Origin: Aplectana chamaeleonis
Lineage: Eukaryota; Nematoda; Chromadorea; Rhabditida; Cosmocercidae
Length of the DNA stretch: 64,000 nt
Assembly: GCA_029168955.1 (NCBI GenBank)
Contig: JAPDOI010000138.1
Coordinates: 311,001 to 375,000 of the forward strand
Direction: 5' to 3'
Shown: piece by piece, positions 22,553-33,274 of the stretch
How the letters are laid out: each line of letters opens with the position of its first letter
Position numbering within the stretch: position 1 is the stretch's first letter
Made by a program: the position numbers and the translations under genes
Notes under the pieces: model-generated
Databases searched by the model: none
What the model was told of the DNA's origin: nothing
Seen by the model: only the letters and a program-made list of their open reading frames with translations

Positions 22553-22915
22553 TTGAGGTCCCGCAAAAATTGAGCTACCAACTTCAAATTTTGTCAGGAG
22601 CTAACGGCAATCATAACAAACTTTCTGGCCAAAAATCAGCTTTCTAGCTCAACGATAAGTGTTCCAACAAGATCATGTACGCCAACTGAAAAAAAAGGAG
22701 ATGAACCCTTTTTTCGACCAAAATCACGTGGTTTTGACAATTTTTCTCGAATCTCAGGTAACCATTCCAGACCATTTTTGAACAGTTATTCAACTTTCTA
22801 AAGTATATTAAATGCAAAAAGAACGGACTTCCTACGTTCACTCTGGACCCTGATACTGAGATCAGGGGGTTGCGCGATGGCGAATCAAAGCCAAATCTGG
22901 TGAGCGCTTCGCGCT
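22553..22915. repeat. Dispersed repeat R1, copy 2
   Basis: This is the partner of 7630-7981 in the same orientation. It shares AATTTTGAGGT, CTAGCTCAA, ACAAGATCATGTAC, CTACGTTCACTCT, GGGGTTGCGCG and CCAAATCTGGTG. It is followed by a small hairpin, TGGTGAGCG against CGCTCACCA. Confidence 0.75.
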
Positions 22916-23212
22916 CACCACAATCTAGTTCCATGGGATTTCTAGGAAATAACGAGTGATGACGTTATCACATATCTGGTAATGAAAAAAAATTTCATTT
23001 TCATGGATGAATTTCCTAATTTCTGTGGGTAGTTCTTGAGTGTCTTTCCCACAACTAGTTTTGCATCCTGAAGATCATCACTGAATCTTAGCATATATGT
23101 ATTTTGCAAATGAAAAGACTTTGACACAAGTGGAGCTTAGTGTTAGATAGAAAATATTACGCGAGTAGAAATGAATCCGGCGCCTGCAACGTGTCCGAGG
23201 ACGGCACTGGTC

Positions 23213-23300
23213 GATGGTATTGATAATATTACTGACAGCCGCTACTGCCGGTGGGGGCAGTGCAGCATTAGCGGCTGTCACTAATAGTATCAATACCATC
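23213..23300. repeat. 88-bp imperfect hairpin, copy 2
   Basis: GATGGTATTGATAATATTAC pairs with the complement at the right end, and CAGCCGCTA pairs with TAGCGGCTG, around a G/C-rich centre. It has the same total length as the hairpin at 9348-9435. The outer parts match, while the centres differ. Confidence 0.8.
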
Positions 23301-23589
23301 GTTAGCCTTATGCCTAACGCACACTGGGATTTCTGAAAGTATTCTACCGGAATACCTAGACCATGCGACCCTACATGAGAAGATTAGCCAATGCTAGATC
23401 AAAACATGTTGAGAACTGACTTTGCGAGTAGGAAGTGGGTAAAATAGCAGTTCATGGGTTTCGGTGTGCTGTGCGTGCCGAGCTTTTATGAAAAACGTGT
23501 CCTTCTCAGAATTTGTTTTAGCGTGAATAAAACTCACAAATTAGGCGATTAATCGAGATGGGCAAAGAACGCTCCGCATGGCTATCACG

Positions 23590-24190
23590 CTGCCTATGAA
23601 GCGCTACTGATTTTCCATGACGCGGCTCACGCTTCTCATGTTGCGCGACTTATATTACATCACGTACGCTTCTCGTGAGGCGTTACTCATTCTCCATAAC
23701 GCGGCGTACACTTCTCGTAAGGCGTTACTCATTTTCCATGACGCGGCGCACGCTTCTCATGGTGCGCGACTCATTTTCCATGACTCGGCGCACGCTTCTC
23801 ATGGTGCGCGACTCATTTTCCATGACGCGGAGGACGTTTCTCATGGTGCGCGATTCATTTACCATGACGTGGCTCACGCTTCTGATAGTGCGCAAATCGT
23901 TTTCCATGACCCGGCGCACGCTTCTCATGGTGCACGACTCATTTCTTGTGACGCGGAGCACGCTTCTCATGGTGCGCGACTCATTTTCTATGACGCGGAG
24001 CACGCTTCTCATGGTGCGCGTCTCAATTTCCATAACGCGGAGCACGCTTCTCATGATTCGTCGGCCATTTCAATGACGCGGCACATACTTCTCATGGTGC
24101 GCGTCTCAATTTCCATAACGCGGACCACGCTTCTCATGATTCGTCGGCCACTTCAATGACGCGGCACACACTTCGCATTGATGGCTACTC
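23590..24190 (-). repeat. 42-bp minisatellite, about 14 units
   Basis: Units built on TTTCCATGACGCGGCGCACG and CTTCTCATGGTGCGCGACTC repeat every 42 bp (23668, 23710 and 23752 are successive landmarks). One earlier unit is 37 bp. It is the expanded inverted counterpart of 8820-9062. Overlapping open frames on both strands follow from the 42-bp unit. Confidence 0.9.
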
Positions 24191-24606
24191 GTTTTCCGTG
24201 ACGCGACGCAATTTTCCCATAAAACGCTCTCTACCTCTCCACAATGCTCCACGTACCACTAACCCCGCCTACATTTTGCAACGCGGAGATTCGATCACAG
24301 AGGATAAGTACCGAGGATCGCTGAGGCTTGGGAAAGCGTAAATACTACAATTGGCAGTGGGATTCCATGCTGGGTCCGTGATTGCAGTGTACCAAGTGAC
24401 GGTCTGGCTAAAACTGCTCGCACTGCTGTCACCCCGAGAGTGACCGGACAGGGACCGCGGTGCCAGTTGGCCCCTCGGCCGCTGTTCGGGCGATGACGTC
24501 GTAATTGGAAGGAGGCGGTCCCGCTCGGAGCGATGGTTTGCCTGAGAAGGTGGCTCAGATATTCTGTCAACTATGGCAGGTTTGGTGGTTTACCTCAAAG
24601 TAAATA

Positions 24607-25363
24607 TTGGGTTGGGGAATAAGTTCGTTCGGTTTTTTTCAAAGAGCTTTGTTTGGATAATTTTTTTGTTATTTAGCAAAGTGTTTGCATTCAATGGAAA
24701 AAGTTTTTTGTGCTCAACAAAACAGTTATATCTCTTTTTTCGTATGGTGCTATTTTTTCCATATTTCCAGGGTTAGAAAAGGAACACAGAAAGCGAAAAT
24801 CGGCATTTTCGACACCTACTTTTGTTCGCTTTTTATCGCGGTCAGAAATACCTGGGGCCACTCACTTCTTTCTTTGCTCAATATTAACGTACAAGCCCCA
24901 TTTCTCATCTCCCGTAACGATTCGGTACAAAAAGCGCGAGGATCGTGTTAAGATCGCAGCTCATTTTTGTCGGCCAATTCACGACTTGTTTGGCGACCAC
25001 CTTCCTTATAAAGCGCTCATCGAATTCTGCAAGTAGACCTCTGCGAAACGTGTCTTCGAGGTCGGAGTTGCCGTTTATAAACTTCGCAGCCAATTTTGGT
25101 TTTTTTTTTGGTCACAAACTTCGCGATTCCCAGGTCTTTTTGACCGCGATGAAAAACGAAGAAAAGTAGGTGTTGAAAATGCTGATTTTTTCCAAGCCCT
25201 GAAAATAGGAAAAAAATAAATTATACAAAAAAAAACAAATATTACAGTTCTGAAGAGCAGAAAAAACACTTTCTAATAATTACAAGCACTTTGCTAAACA
25301 ACCGACAAATAATTTGAAAAACCTCTTTTGAAAAAACCGAACGAACTTATTTCCCAACCCAAT
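24607..25363 (-). mobile_element. Mariner derivative with long inverted arms
   Basis: The ends TTGGGTTGGGGAATAAGTTC and the complement TTGGGTTGGGAAATAAGTTC are mariner-like terminal inverted repeats, bordered by TA on each side. Inverted similarity extends well beyond the ends, over roughly 270 bp per arm (24607-24880 and 25095-25363). The short centre holds a remnant of mariner transposase on the minus strand. It interrupts complex repeat C between GGTTTACCTCAAAGTAAA and GAGCACTCAAAG. Confidence 0.8.
24905..25093 (-). pseudogene. Mariner transposase N-terminal remnant
   Basis: The minus-strand frame reads a stretch with INGNSDLEDTFRRG, then EFDERFIRKVV and KQVVNWPTKMSCDLN. The SDLED...RxG...EFDE pattern is the linker after the first helix-turn-helix in mariner transposases, which bind the terminal repeats. 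The second helix-turn-helix is weak and the catalytic DD(34)D region is absent, so the remnant cannot be active. The assignment rests on motif recall and TIR context. Confidence 0.6.
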
Positions 25364-25479
25364 AGGAGCACTCAAAGTTACACAGTACTGAAGATTAGCA
25401 CTGAATCATAGCATATCTTTAGCAAACAAGCAGGCGTTTGACCAAGTGGAAGGCAGCGTTAGATAGGAAAGAATTTGTT

Positions 25480-25920
25480 TCTCGAGACTTAATGAAGAAG
25501 GGGGGAAATGTGGAAACAAGAGAGGAATAAAAGGAGGACTGGGAGAAGAGGGAAGAAGAGGAAAGAAGAAAGAGAGCGAAACAGAGAAGCAGAAACGAGT
25601 AAATAAACGAAGGGAAGCCATCGGTGAAGCTACGCTCGTTTGCCCGAAGAGCCACCGCAGTGCCAGTTGGGACCGAAGATCGCTCCGAGCGGTACTGCTG
25701 TGGCCCGGAGAGCGGCTGCTGTTGCTCGAGTAGATGGCTAATTTTCGCTCGGAGCGGAGAGACGGCGCTGCTCGGTTCGCTCTCCGGTCCCGCTCGGAGC
25801 GATGGTTTGCCTGAGCTACTGCGTGGTGTAACAGTCGTTGTCCGCAACTGCGGACCGGAATTCGGCTCCGGGAACGATAGTATTAGGGGACCGGAAAGTA
25901 ATGGCGTTTTCTCACGATAA
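25480..25920. repeat. Purine-rich tract and diverged complex-repeat block
   Basis: Positions 25490-25600 are a purine-rich GGAAGAAGAGG-type tract. Positions 25600-25910 are GC-rich with CGCTCCGAGCGG words shared with 8430 and 24520, and GACCGGAATTCGGC shared with 37325. Serine/proline-rich open frames on the minus strand reflect the tract, and I do not call a gene. Confidence 0.6.
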
Positions 25921-25995
25921 GTGAAAACACTTACTGCTCCGCTTACTTTTCCAATCTGCTTCAAATGCTCATAGATGGTCGATCAAAGTTGGTTA

Positions 25996-26544
25996 AAGGC
26001 AGTGGTCACGATGAAAAGCGTTACTGAAAAAACTACAAAAATTAGCTTAGATCAAAAGCAGCTGAAAAACTATGAAGGTAGCGCTGTTAAAAACGGGCTA
26101 AAATTTGAGTCTCTAGGGCTCAAAGAAGCCAGTTCGTGCACACATGCACAGCGATGACGAAAACGATCGCAGTCTCATGCCGAGCAGTCAAAAATTATCG
26201 ACATTCAGAGGACGAAATAGATGCAGATTTAACGACTAAAAACAGTTGAACAATGAAAGCATCTTTTCAGTCAATGTTTTGACTAGATATGCACATAAAT
26301 TCGAAGGTTCATTGATTGAAATTCAAGTTCAAGCCAGCTGATGTTTTTGATATAAGAGGTCATCGATGCCTATGATGTGGAGTGGGCTCGTCCACCACCA
26401 AAAGACAAGAAAGTTCAGGTTTCAAATTTGGCCCAAAACATTGGTTTTTTCGCGATTTTTTCTTATAGGTCCCACTACTCGAGACCAAGAAAAGGATTTG
26501 GAGAGAAAAAGACGACAGGCATATTTGATCGCGACCACTGCCTT
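25996..26544. mobile_element. TA-flanked MITE, family A copy 2
   Basis: The ends are AAGGCAGTGGTCACGATGAA and the complement of AAGGCAGTGGTCGCGATCAA, flanked by TA at 25994-25995 and 26545-26546. The interior follows the 4332 copy closely throughout, for example GATCAAAAGCAGCTGAAAAA and GTCATCGATGCC. High similarity suggests relatively recent mobility of this family. Confidence 0.9.
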
Positions 26545-26547
26545 TAG

Positions 26548-27130
26548 GACTATTTGACAATTCCTGGATCGCCTGACATGGATCCGCTTCCACTTTCGCC
26601 CTTCACACGCCCCTGCCTATCGTTGATGGTCTTCCTGATTGATTCGACTAGGAAAGATCAAGATTGACCAATTTGAATTTGGAAAACCACCCTTGGCATT
26701 GACTAATGTCCAATGGATTTGGATAAATGTCTCAAATGTTTTTGGTAGCAACAGTTGCGTTACTTGGCTTGCGAAACTCAAAAAGCATGCAATGCCGGAT
26801 GTGTACCTCTTCCGGAATAAGCCTGGCCATTTCACTCAAAATTACAAAAAGTGTAACTCAATTGTCTATAAGTAGAGAAGTCCCTATAACCTCACAGTGT
26901 CTTTGGCACTCCACTGAGCTAAACAATGAACTGATAAACGACAACCAAGTATTGACGTGCGCAGAAACGACATAACTTTCCTGCCCCCGTAATAAAAATA
27001 AGTGGAAAAAGTAAAAGTTAACGCACTAATACAGGATAGAACGGCTAATTACAGGTGTCCGCACGAAACACTCCCCTCCCCAATTAACGAGACTTTCATG
27101 AATGCTTGTCTATCCGTCTATTATTTTGCT
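26548..27130. other. No recognisable gene or element
   Basis: Short open frames occur on both strands at 26617-26975 and overlap each other. None shows a known motif. The stretch lies between two MITEs. Confidence 0.4.
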
Positions 27131-27134
27131 TTTA

Positions 27135-27616
27135 AAGGCAGTGTTCACGATAATCTTGGATTCTGAGATTAATTGCTCATTCGATTGTTTGGCCCCGGGT
27201 AAAACTGAAATGACGGGAAAATCGAGAAAAACGCACCAAAAGGGCACAAAATCCTCAAATCTCATCCCGCCCCTTATCTAGGTCTCACAGGAAGTGTTCG
27301 TTTGACAATGAAATCTTTTGTGGAACCGTCTTTTGCAATTCTCCACTCTGTTGCTTCGTACTTTTTTCAGACCCTAAATACTGCTTTGCCTGAAACATTC
27401 TTCCATTTTTGATTAGCCTCATTTTTTACCCGTGACAACCACCGTGAACATGTTCATCCAATCGGACAACTAGTCCAGACCAGAGAATAATGTCACTGAA
27501 ATAAGACGGTTTAGTGCGTTTCTCGCTGTTTCTTGGCATTTTTGGTAACACTTGGTGTCCAACGCATTGTTTTGAGTGTAAAACTCGTGAACGAAAATAA
27601 TCGTGAACACTGCCTT
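27135..27616. mobile_element. MITE with family-A-type ends
   Basis: The left end AAGGCAGTGTTCACGATAAT and the right end (complement of AAGGCAGTGTTCACGATTAT) are terminal inverted repeats of about 20 bp. TA precedes the left end; the right flank reads TG. The interior is unlike the other family-A-type elements. Confidence 0.8.
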
Positions 27617-27694
27617 TGAAGTAGTCAGTAGCCGCTAGGAGTGCTCAGAAAGCAAAATAAAAGATGGCTGAACAGGCATTTATAGAAATCTGGA

Positions 27695-28706
27695 TAGCGT
27701 ATTCCTTCTTTTAGAGGTACATGAACTTCTATCAGAGGTGTACTTCTAATAGAGGGTGTACTTCAATTATTCGGCGCTATTTTTGAATTTTCAATGGTAG
27801 ACTGTTCGTAATTCTGGAAAAGATTTCCAGTATAACACCGAGAATTTGTATGCATTGAAATCTCAGACCGCGACCCCAAAAACTTAACCACTTAGGCCCA
27901 GTCGAATTGAGGCTTACACAATCACTGAGATCATATTTTCAGAACCATTATTCACACCCTTCCCATGTTAATTTCTTTCAAAAATTGTATAAGCTCGGTA
28001 TCGCTTTCGTTGACATATGCTCTATGAGGAAGAGAGAGAGAGAGCGAGAGAGACCAATGGGAGTCGACTTGTTAGGCTTAAAAACATTGGAACTGATTGC
28101 CTATCGAGCCGTCCAGAGCGATTGAGAGTGTGCGGTTTCTGAACGACTTGACAACAGCTCTTCCAGAGGCGTTCTTTGCTAACACAATCCACCGTAGGTA
28201 AAGTGTACCATTGGCGCTTCCTGATTTCCTCGTCGTATAAACGATTCCTTTACATGATCGATCACATCTTCATAACCGTGGTAATCTTGGCTCTTCGAGA
28301 ACCGTTAAAGTCAACGTCTTGCGCAAAAACAAATCGACTTTGAACGATTAAAACCAAATCAAATAAAAAATATTGTGAAGTACCTAAGTGAACTCCGTGC
28401 AATCGCCGTGAATAGCAGCAATATCAGTCTCAGTTCTGTGTTTTTTCTTGGTCATTTGAAGTTCGCTGGAGTTTCATCGGAATATGTCCCATACAAGCTT
28501 TGCCCGGGAAAGGTGTGGCCAATAGTTTTTTTTGTAAATATTCAAACCTCACCACATGAAAAAAACATCTCTGCAAACTGGTCTCTCACAAATGCCACTT
28601 TCAGGTTTCCAAACACTCACCCGAGCATCGGGGGTCCACTTCGGAAAGAGGTGTACTTTTAAAAGAGGTGTACTTCAAATAGAGGTGTACTTTGGAGGGA
28701 ATACCG
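27695..28706. mobile_element. Possible element with GTGTACTT-rich ends
   Basis: Near the left end AGAGGTACATGAACTT and two later GTGTACTT words occur within 60 bp. Near the right end AGAGGTGTACTT occurs three times at 28660-28695. The outermost words GTATTCCTTC and the complement GTATTCCCTC are inverted. The interior includes a GA microsatellite and shows no transposase. The boundaries are tentative. Confidence 0.4.
28029..28052. repeat. GA dinucleotide microsatellite
   Basis: A short run of GA repeats, interrupted once by GC. Confidence 0.9.
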
Positions 28707-28729
28707 TAATTGGGGATGGGCAGACACCA

Positions 28730-29034
28730 AGAAATTGCTTGCTCTTGAGCGTTTTTCCTCCAGCTTTTCACCTATTTCCACTTTTGTGGTGGCCAGATCT
28801 ACCTTCTCATGAGAATAGCAGAAAAACCGTTTAATGCGAACCCTGCCTTCAACAGCGCCAAAAGATAATGACGTATACTTATCCTAAGGATTCCATCTGT
28901 AGGAACTCCTTTCTAATTTTTTTTTGCTGCAAACAAAGGTCTGCTATTGGCAGATATGTATGTATGCCCTGATATGGTTTACTAGAACTATGTTGATCCT
29001 CGGAAAATCACTGAATTTCCTGTAACAAATACAA
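28730..29034. other. MITE family-B scrap and spacer
   Basis: Positions 28765-28855 hold words of the family-B right end: GTGGCCAGATCTACCTTCTC, ATGAGAATAGC and GCGAACCCTGCCTTCAA. The remaining bases to the start of the large foldback show no recognised feature. Confidence 0.5.
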
Positions 29035-29399
29035 CTACAATACCGCCCGCGACTTTGAGAAAAACGGCGTTTTCGGCGCTTTTTTTTCCGCCGCAACGCG
29101 CCGCTTTGTCATAACTTCCTTCAAAGTGGTTCGTTTGGGTTGTCAGCCGCATATTTAGAATGAGCATCGAGAACTCTTCATTTTGAGCTCACACATGTCT
29201 TACCATGAAAACAAGGCATGTAGGGTTACCAGAATCAATCGAGTATACGAAAACTGAACCTAGATATCAAATTGGGGCAAACATTTGACTTCGTATCGAC
29301 CGTGCAGATGAGGAAAGAGTTCTATACAAGTATGTTAGACCAATTTATGTAGGTGGCGAAAGTGAAAATTGATGACTTTTTAGCCGTTTCGACGTCCCG

Positions 29400-31160
29400 G
29401 CAGACACAGTCATCGTCCTTCGCTCGGGCTCAAAAAGCCCGCGATCTCAACCACGCTAAATATAGACTCTGTTGAAACAGTTACAACCTCTCTAGAGGCA
29501 TTTCCAGCCTAGCGCCACCCCCGTGATTTTGACTTTGAAAAACGACCCTCGAACACCGACGTCCCGTTCTCAGCTCAAACTGTACCAATCGACCTGAGAC
29601 ACGGTCTGAAACATCACTTTTTGATCCTCTTTCGAATGAGCACTGCGCCAGCCCAATTCAAAAAATTTGGTTTTTACCCTTTTGGGATATGCTGGAACAG
29701 CGTTTTTTCCTGCTTGGCGCACCGGGAGACACAGTCATCGTACTTCGCCCTGCGTCAGAATGCCCACGATCACAACTTTGCTCATCATAGATTCTTTTAA
29801 AACAGTGACAACCTGTCTGAAGGCATTTCCCTCCTAGCGCCACCCCCGTGATTTTGGCTTTGAAAAACGACCCTCGAACACCGACGTCCCGTTCTCGGCT
29901 CAAACTGTACCAATCGACCTGAGACTCGGTCTAAAACATCACTTTTTGATCCTCTTTCGAATGAGCACTGCGCCAGCCCAATCCAAAAAATTTGATTTTT
30001 ACCCTTTTGGGATATGCTGGAACAGCGTTTTTTCCTGCTTGGCGCACCGGGAGACACAGTCATCGTACATACTTCGCCCTGCGTCAGAATGCCCGCGATC
30101 ACAACTTTGCTCAACATAGATTCTTTTAAAACAGTGACAACCTGTCTGAAGGCATTTCCCTCCTAGCGCCACCCCCGTGATTTTGGCTTTGAAAAACGAC
30201 CCTCGAACACCGACGTCCCGTTCTCGGCTCAAACTGTACCAATCGACCTAAGACTCGGTCTAAAACATCACTTTTTGATCCTCTATCGAATGAGCACTGC
30301 GCCAGCGCAATCCAAAAAAATTGATTTTTACCCTTTTGGGATATGCTGGAACAGCGCTTTTTCCTGCTTGGCGCACCGGGAGACACAGTCATCGTACTTC
30401 GCCCTGCGTCAGAATGCCCGCGATCACAACTTTGCTCATCATAGATTCTTTTAAAACAGTGACAACCTGTCTGAAGGCATTTCCCGCCTAGCGCCACCCC
30501 CGTGATTTTAGCTTTGAGAAACGACCCCCGAACACCGACGTCCCGTTCTCGGCTCAAACTGTACCAATCGACCTGAGACTCGGTCTAAAACATCACTTTT
30601 TGATCCTCTCTCGAATGAGCACTGCGCCAGCCCAATCCAAAAATTTGATTACCCTTTGGGATATGCTGGAACAGCGTTTTTCCTGCTTGGCGCACCGGGA
30701 GAACAGTCATCGTACATACTTCGCCCTGCGTCAGAATGCCCGCGATCACAACTTTGCTCAACATAGATTCTTTAAACAGTGACAACCTGTCTGAAGGCAT
30801 CGTCAGATGCCACCCCGATGATTTTGGCTTTGAAAAACGACCTCGAACACCGACGTCCCGTTCATTCAAACTGTACCAATCGGACCAGACTCGGTCTAAA
30901 ACATCACTTTTTGATCCTCAGGTCGAATGAGCACTGCGCCAGCCCAATCCAAAAATTGATTTTTACCCTTTGGGATAGTTACAAGCGCTTTTCCTCTTGG
31001 CGCACCAACTCGTCCATCGCATGTTTCCCTGCGTCAATGCTTTGAGGATCACAACTTTGCTCATCAGAAGGTCTTGTTAAAACAGTGACAACCTGTCTGA
31101 AGGCATTTCCCGCCTAGCGCCACCCCCGTGATTTTAGCTTTGAGAAACGACCCCCGAACA
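29400..31160. repeat. 325-bp tandem repeats from the left arm
   Basis: ACATCACTTTTTGATCCTC recurs at 29611, 29936, 30265, 30590 and 30901, with spacings of 325, 329, 325 and 311 bp. Each unit contains GACACAGTCATCGTAC, GACAACCTGTCTGAAGGCAT, AGCGCCACCCCCGTGATTTT and CACCGACGTCCCGTTC. Later units have small deletions and end near 31160. Minus-strand open frames recur with the unit and are by-products. Confidence 0.9.
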
Positions 31161-31432
31161 CACATGCCTCATTGTTGTATAATGCATTAAAGTGTTCTCG
31201 AGTAAAAATGCAGTACCGCGCTTGAAACCAACTCCACTGTGTTCTATTAGGTGCGCTTGTCAAACGCGCCGCGATGTGAATGGCCGGTTGGCCAGCTGCC
31301 AGACGAGAGACGTCATACACATTGCAAAATCATGCGGGAATGAGTTAACGAGTTGAGAGGGGGGCGAGATGCCCGTATCCCAGTTCGAACCCTGACGAAT
31401 CGATAAGTGATGCGACAGACTGGCATGCTCCT

Positions 31433-31636
31433 GGGGCGGCATGCATGAACGCAGCGAACGGTGTCAGGGAGCCGCTCCGCGTGCCATGCGCGCAGCGTCG
31501 AGCAACGGGGCGGCCCCGAAGATCAGGCACATCAACACACGCCACGAAATTCGGGGCCGCCCCGTTGCTCGACGCTGCGCGCATGGCACGCGGAGCGGCT
31601 CCCTACACCGTTCGCTGCGTTCATGCATGCCGCCCC
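31433..31636. repeat. GC-rich 204-bp near-perfect palindrome
   Basis: The arms 31433-31520 and 31550-31636 pair along their whole length with one single-base indel (GGTGTCAGGG against CCCTACACC), around a 29-bp spacer. The arms contain GCATGCATGAACGCAGCGAA and AGCAACGGGGCGGCCCCGAA. The same peptide-like pattern appears in frames on both strands because of the symmetry. It occupies the middle of the 4.2-kb element. Confidence 0.9.
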
Positions 31637-32253
31637 TGGTCTGTTGCTCTTCTTCTCTGCGCTCTGCAGCTCTGCATCTCTGCCACTGTCTCCACAGGGT
31701 TACGAGAAGGGCTAGCAAGACGCAGTGGGGGGGAGGGGGTGGGTGAGATCTGAAACTCGACGAGTGAGGGGCGTTGTCAAGCGTACGTTCAGTGGCGTTC
31801 GGGAGCCAGGCTGCGCGTTCTCTCAATGTAACTCTCTGTCTCAGTGCCTCAGTACTATGGCTGGCCATAGGGAGTTTTGAAAATCGATAAAAAGACGTGC
31901 GAAAAGAAAACGCTGTTTCGGCACATCCTGAAGAGGAGAAAATTCAAGTTGTCCGTATTGGGCAGCTGTAGAGTCTTTTCGAAAGATGATCAAAAAGTAA
32001 TGTTGTAGACCGAGTCTTAGGCTGATTGGTCCCGTTTAAGCGGAGAACGGGACGTCGGTGGTCGAGGCTCGTTTTTCAAAGCCAAAATCACGGGGGTGGC
32101 GCTAGGCGGGAACTGCCTCTAGAGAGGTTGATGTGTTTCAAAATAGCCTATATTGAACGTGGTTGTAATCGCGGGCGTTTTGAGCCCGAGCGAAGGACGA
32201 TGACTGTGTCTGCCTGGGCGTCGAAACGGCTGAAAGTCATCAATTTTCGCTCT

Positions 32254-32970
32254 CTGCCAGCGCGTAGCTAGATGCCTCACACGGAAACCGGAGATGCTCA
32301 GGGTTTCAGAGGCATCTAGTCTAATTTCGACCCGAGATTTTACGTGAATTATGGAAAGTTTAGCCTCAGTTGGTGAAATTTTAGCTACAGCGCCCGCATA
32401 TTCTACGTAAATTCTCGCTACGGCAACCGCATATTCTACGCAAATTCTCGTTACAGCCACCCAGTCCTGATCCGTACTAGAAAGGCGATCCCAGCTGCGA
32501 TCGACAGCATTGCCGTTTCTTCCCCAGGGCCTGCAGCAACCCAATGGTCGAAATTATTCTCACCATGGTCTCTCAGAGAGCGACACCGGGTCACCCTCCA
32601 CGGCCAGCCACAGAGTGTCGAGTAATCACTCATTGATATGACTGGACCAACACTGTTCGAACGGCATCCCTGTGTTCCGCGTAGCCAGCGCGGGTTTAAG
32701 ATTGCATTTCAACACAGGCTGTCGCTAAACCCGTGAATTCTCGCCACAAAATTATAGCGAGAATATACGGGTTTAGCGACAGAGAGATCAATGTATCGAA
32801 TTTAGCCTTCGTTTTTACGTAGAATACGCGTAGATTTTGCACCCTTGTACCGTCGACACAAGAATATGCGGGTTTTAGCTATCGTAGCTAAAACCCGTAG
32901 ATTCTCGCTGCATGGAATGGGGCTGCGTTACAGGACGCGCCCTCGGAGGCTTCTAGCTACGCGTTGGCAG
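32254..32970. mobile_element. 717-bp element nested in the right arm
   Basis: The left end CTGCCAGCGCGTAGCTAGAT and the right end (complement CTGCCAACGCGTAGCTAGAA) are inverted repeats of about 25 bp. The flanks TTTTCGCTCT and AGCTTTCGC resume the right-arm sequence, which is continuous in the left arm. Inside are a 33-bp tandem pair (CGCATATTCTACGTAAATTC near 32397 and 32430), a hairpin at 32716-32788 (GCTGTCGCTAAACCCGTG against its complement) and a hairpin at 32868-32899 (GCGGGTTTTAGCTA against TAGCTAAAACCCG). Confidence 0.8.
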
Positions 32971-33274
32971 AGCTTTCGCAACCTACATAAATTGGTCTAA
33001 CGTACTTGTATATAACTCGTTCTTCATCTGCACGGTCGATACGAAGTCAAATATTTACCTTTTCGTACAGTTGATTGATTCTGTTAACCCCATATGCCTT
33101 CTTTGCAGGCTAAGATTTGTGTGAGCGCAAAATGAAGAGCTACCGATGCTGATTCTAAATATGCCCCTGGCAACCCAAATGGACCACTTTGAAGGAAGTT
33201 ATGACAAAGAGGCGTCTCGCGGCGGAAAAAAGCGCCGAAAGCGACGCTTTTCCCAAAGTCGAGGGCGGTATTGT

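Larger units (their letters stand above)
23068..25475 (-). repeat. Complex repeat C, copy B, split by a mariner derivative
   Basis: Read on the minus strand this matches copy A at 8330-9646: GC-rich block (24340-24550), minisatellite (23590-24190), spacer and 88-bp hairpin. The stretch 23068-23170 (AGATCATCACTGAATCTTAG then GTGTTAGATAG) is repeated at 25390-25470, with the mariner derivative between them. This indicates a tandem arrangement of the repeat. A further GC-rich relative follows at 25600-25910. Confidence 0.75.
29037..33274. mobile_element. 4.2-kb long-inverted-repeat element
   Basis: The outer ends are CAATACCGCCCGCGACTTTG and the complement CAATACCGCCCTCGACTTTG, each bordered by TA. 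The left arm (29037 to about 29640) matches the right arm (about 31985-33274, minus strand) through CATAACTTCCTTCAAAGTGG, GACTTCGTATCGACCGTGCA, AGACCAATTTATGTAGGT and a GAAAACGACCC-like word. The right arm carries a 717-bp insertion. The inner part of the left arm is amplified in steps of about 325 bp. The centre (31160-31980) holds a large GC-rich palindrome. No transposase or other coding sequence was recognised. Confidence 0.75.

Noticed and set aside
23617..24159. 180-codon repeated-peptide frame
   Set aside because: It follows the 42-bp minisatellite and is mirrored by open frames on the other strand.
25419..25964. 181-codon Ser/Pro/Phe-rich minus-strand frame
   Set aside because: It spans a purine-rich tract and a GC-rich repeat; composition explains it.
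31380..31420. tRNA- or SINE-like B box (CAGTTCGAACCCTG)
   Set aside because: The T stem does not pair and no clear A box or cloverleaf can be drawn.
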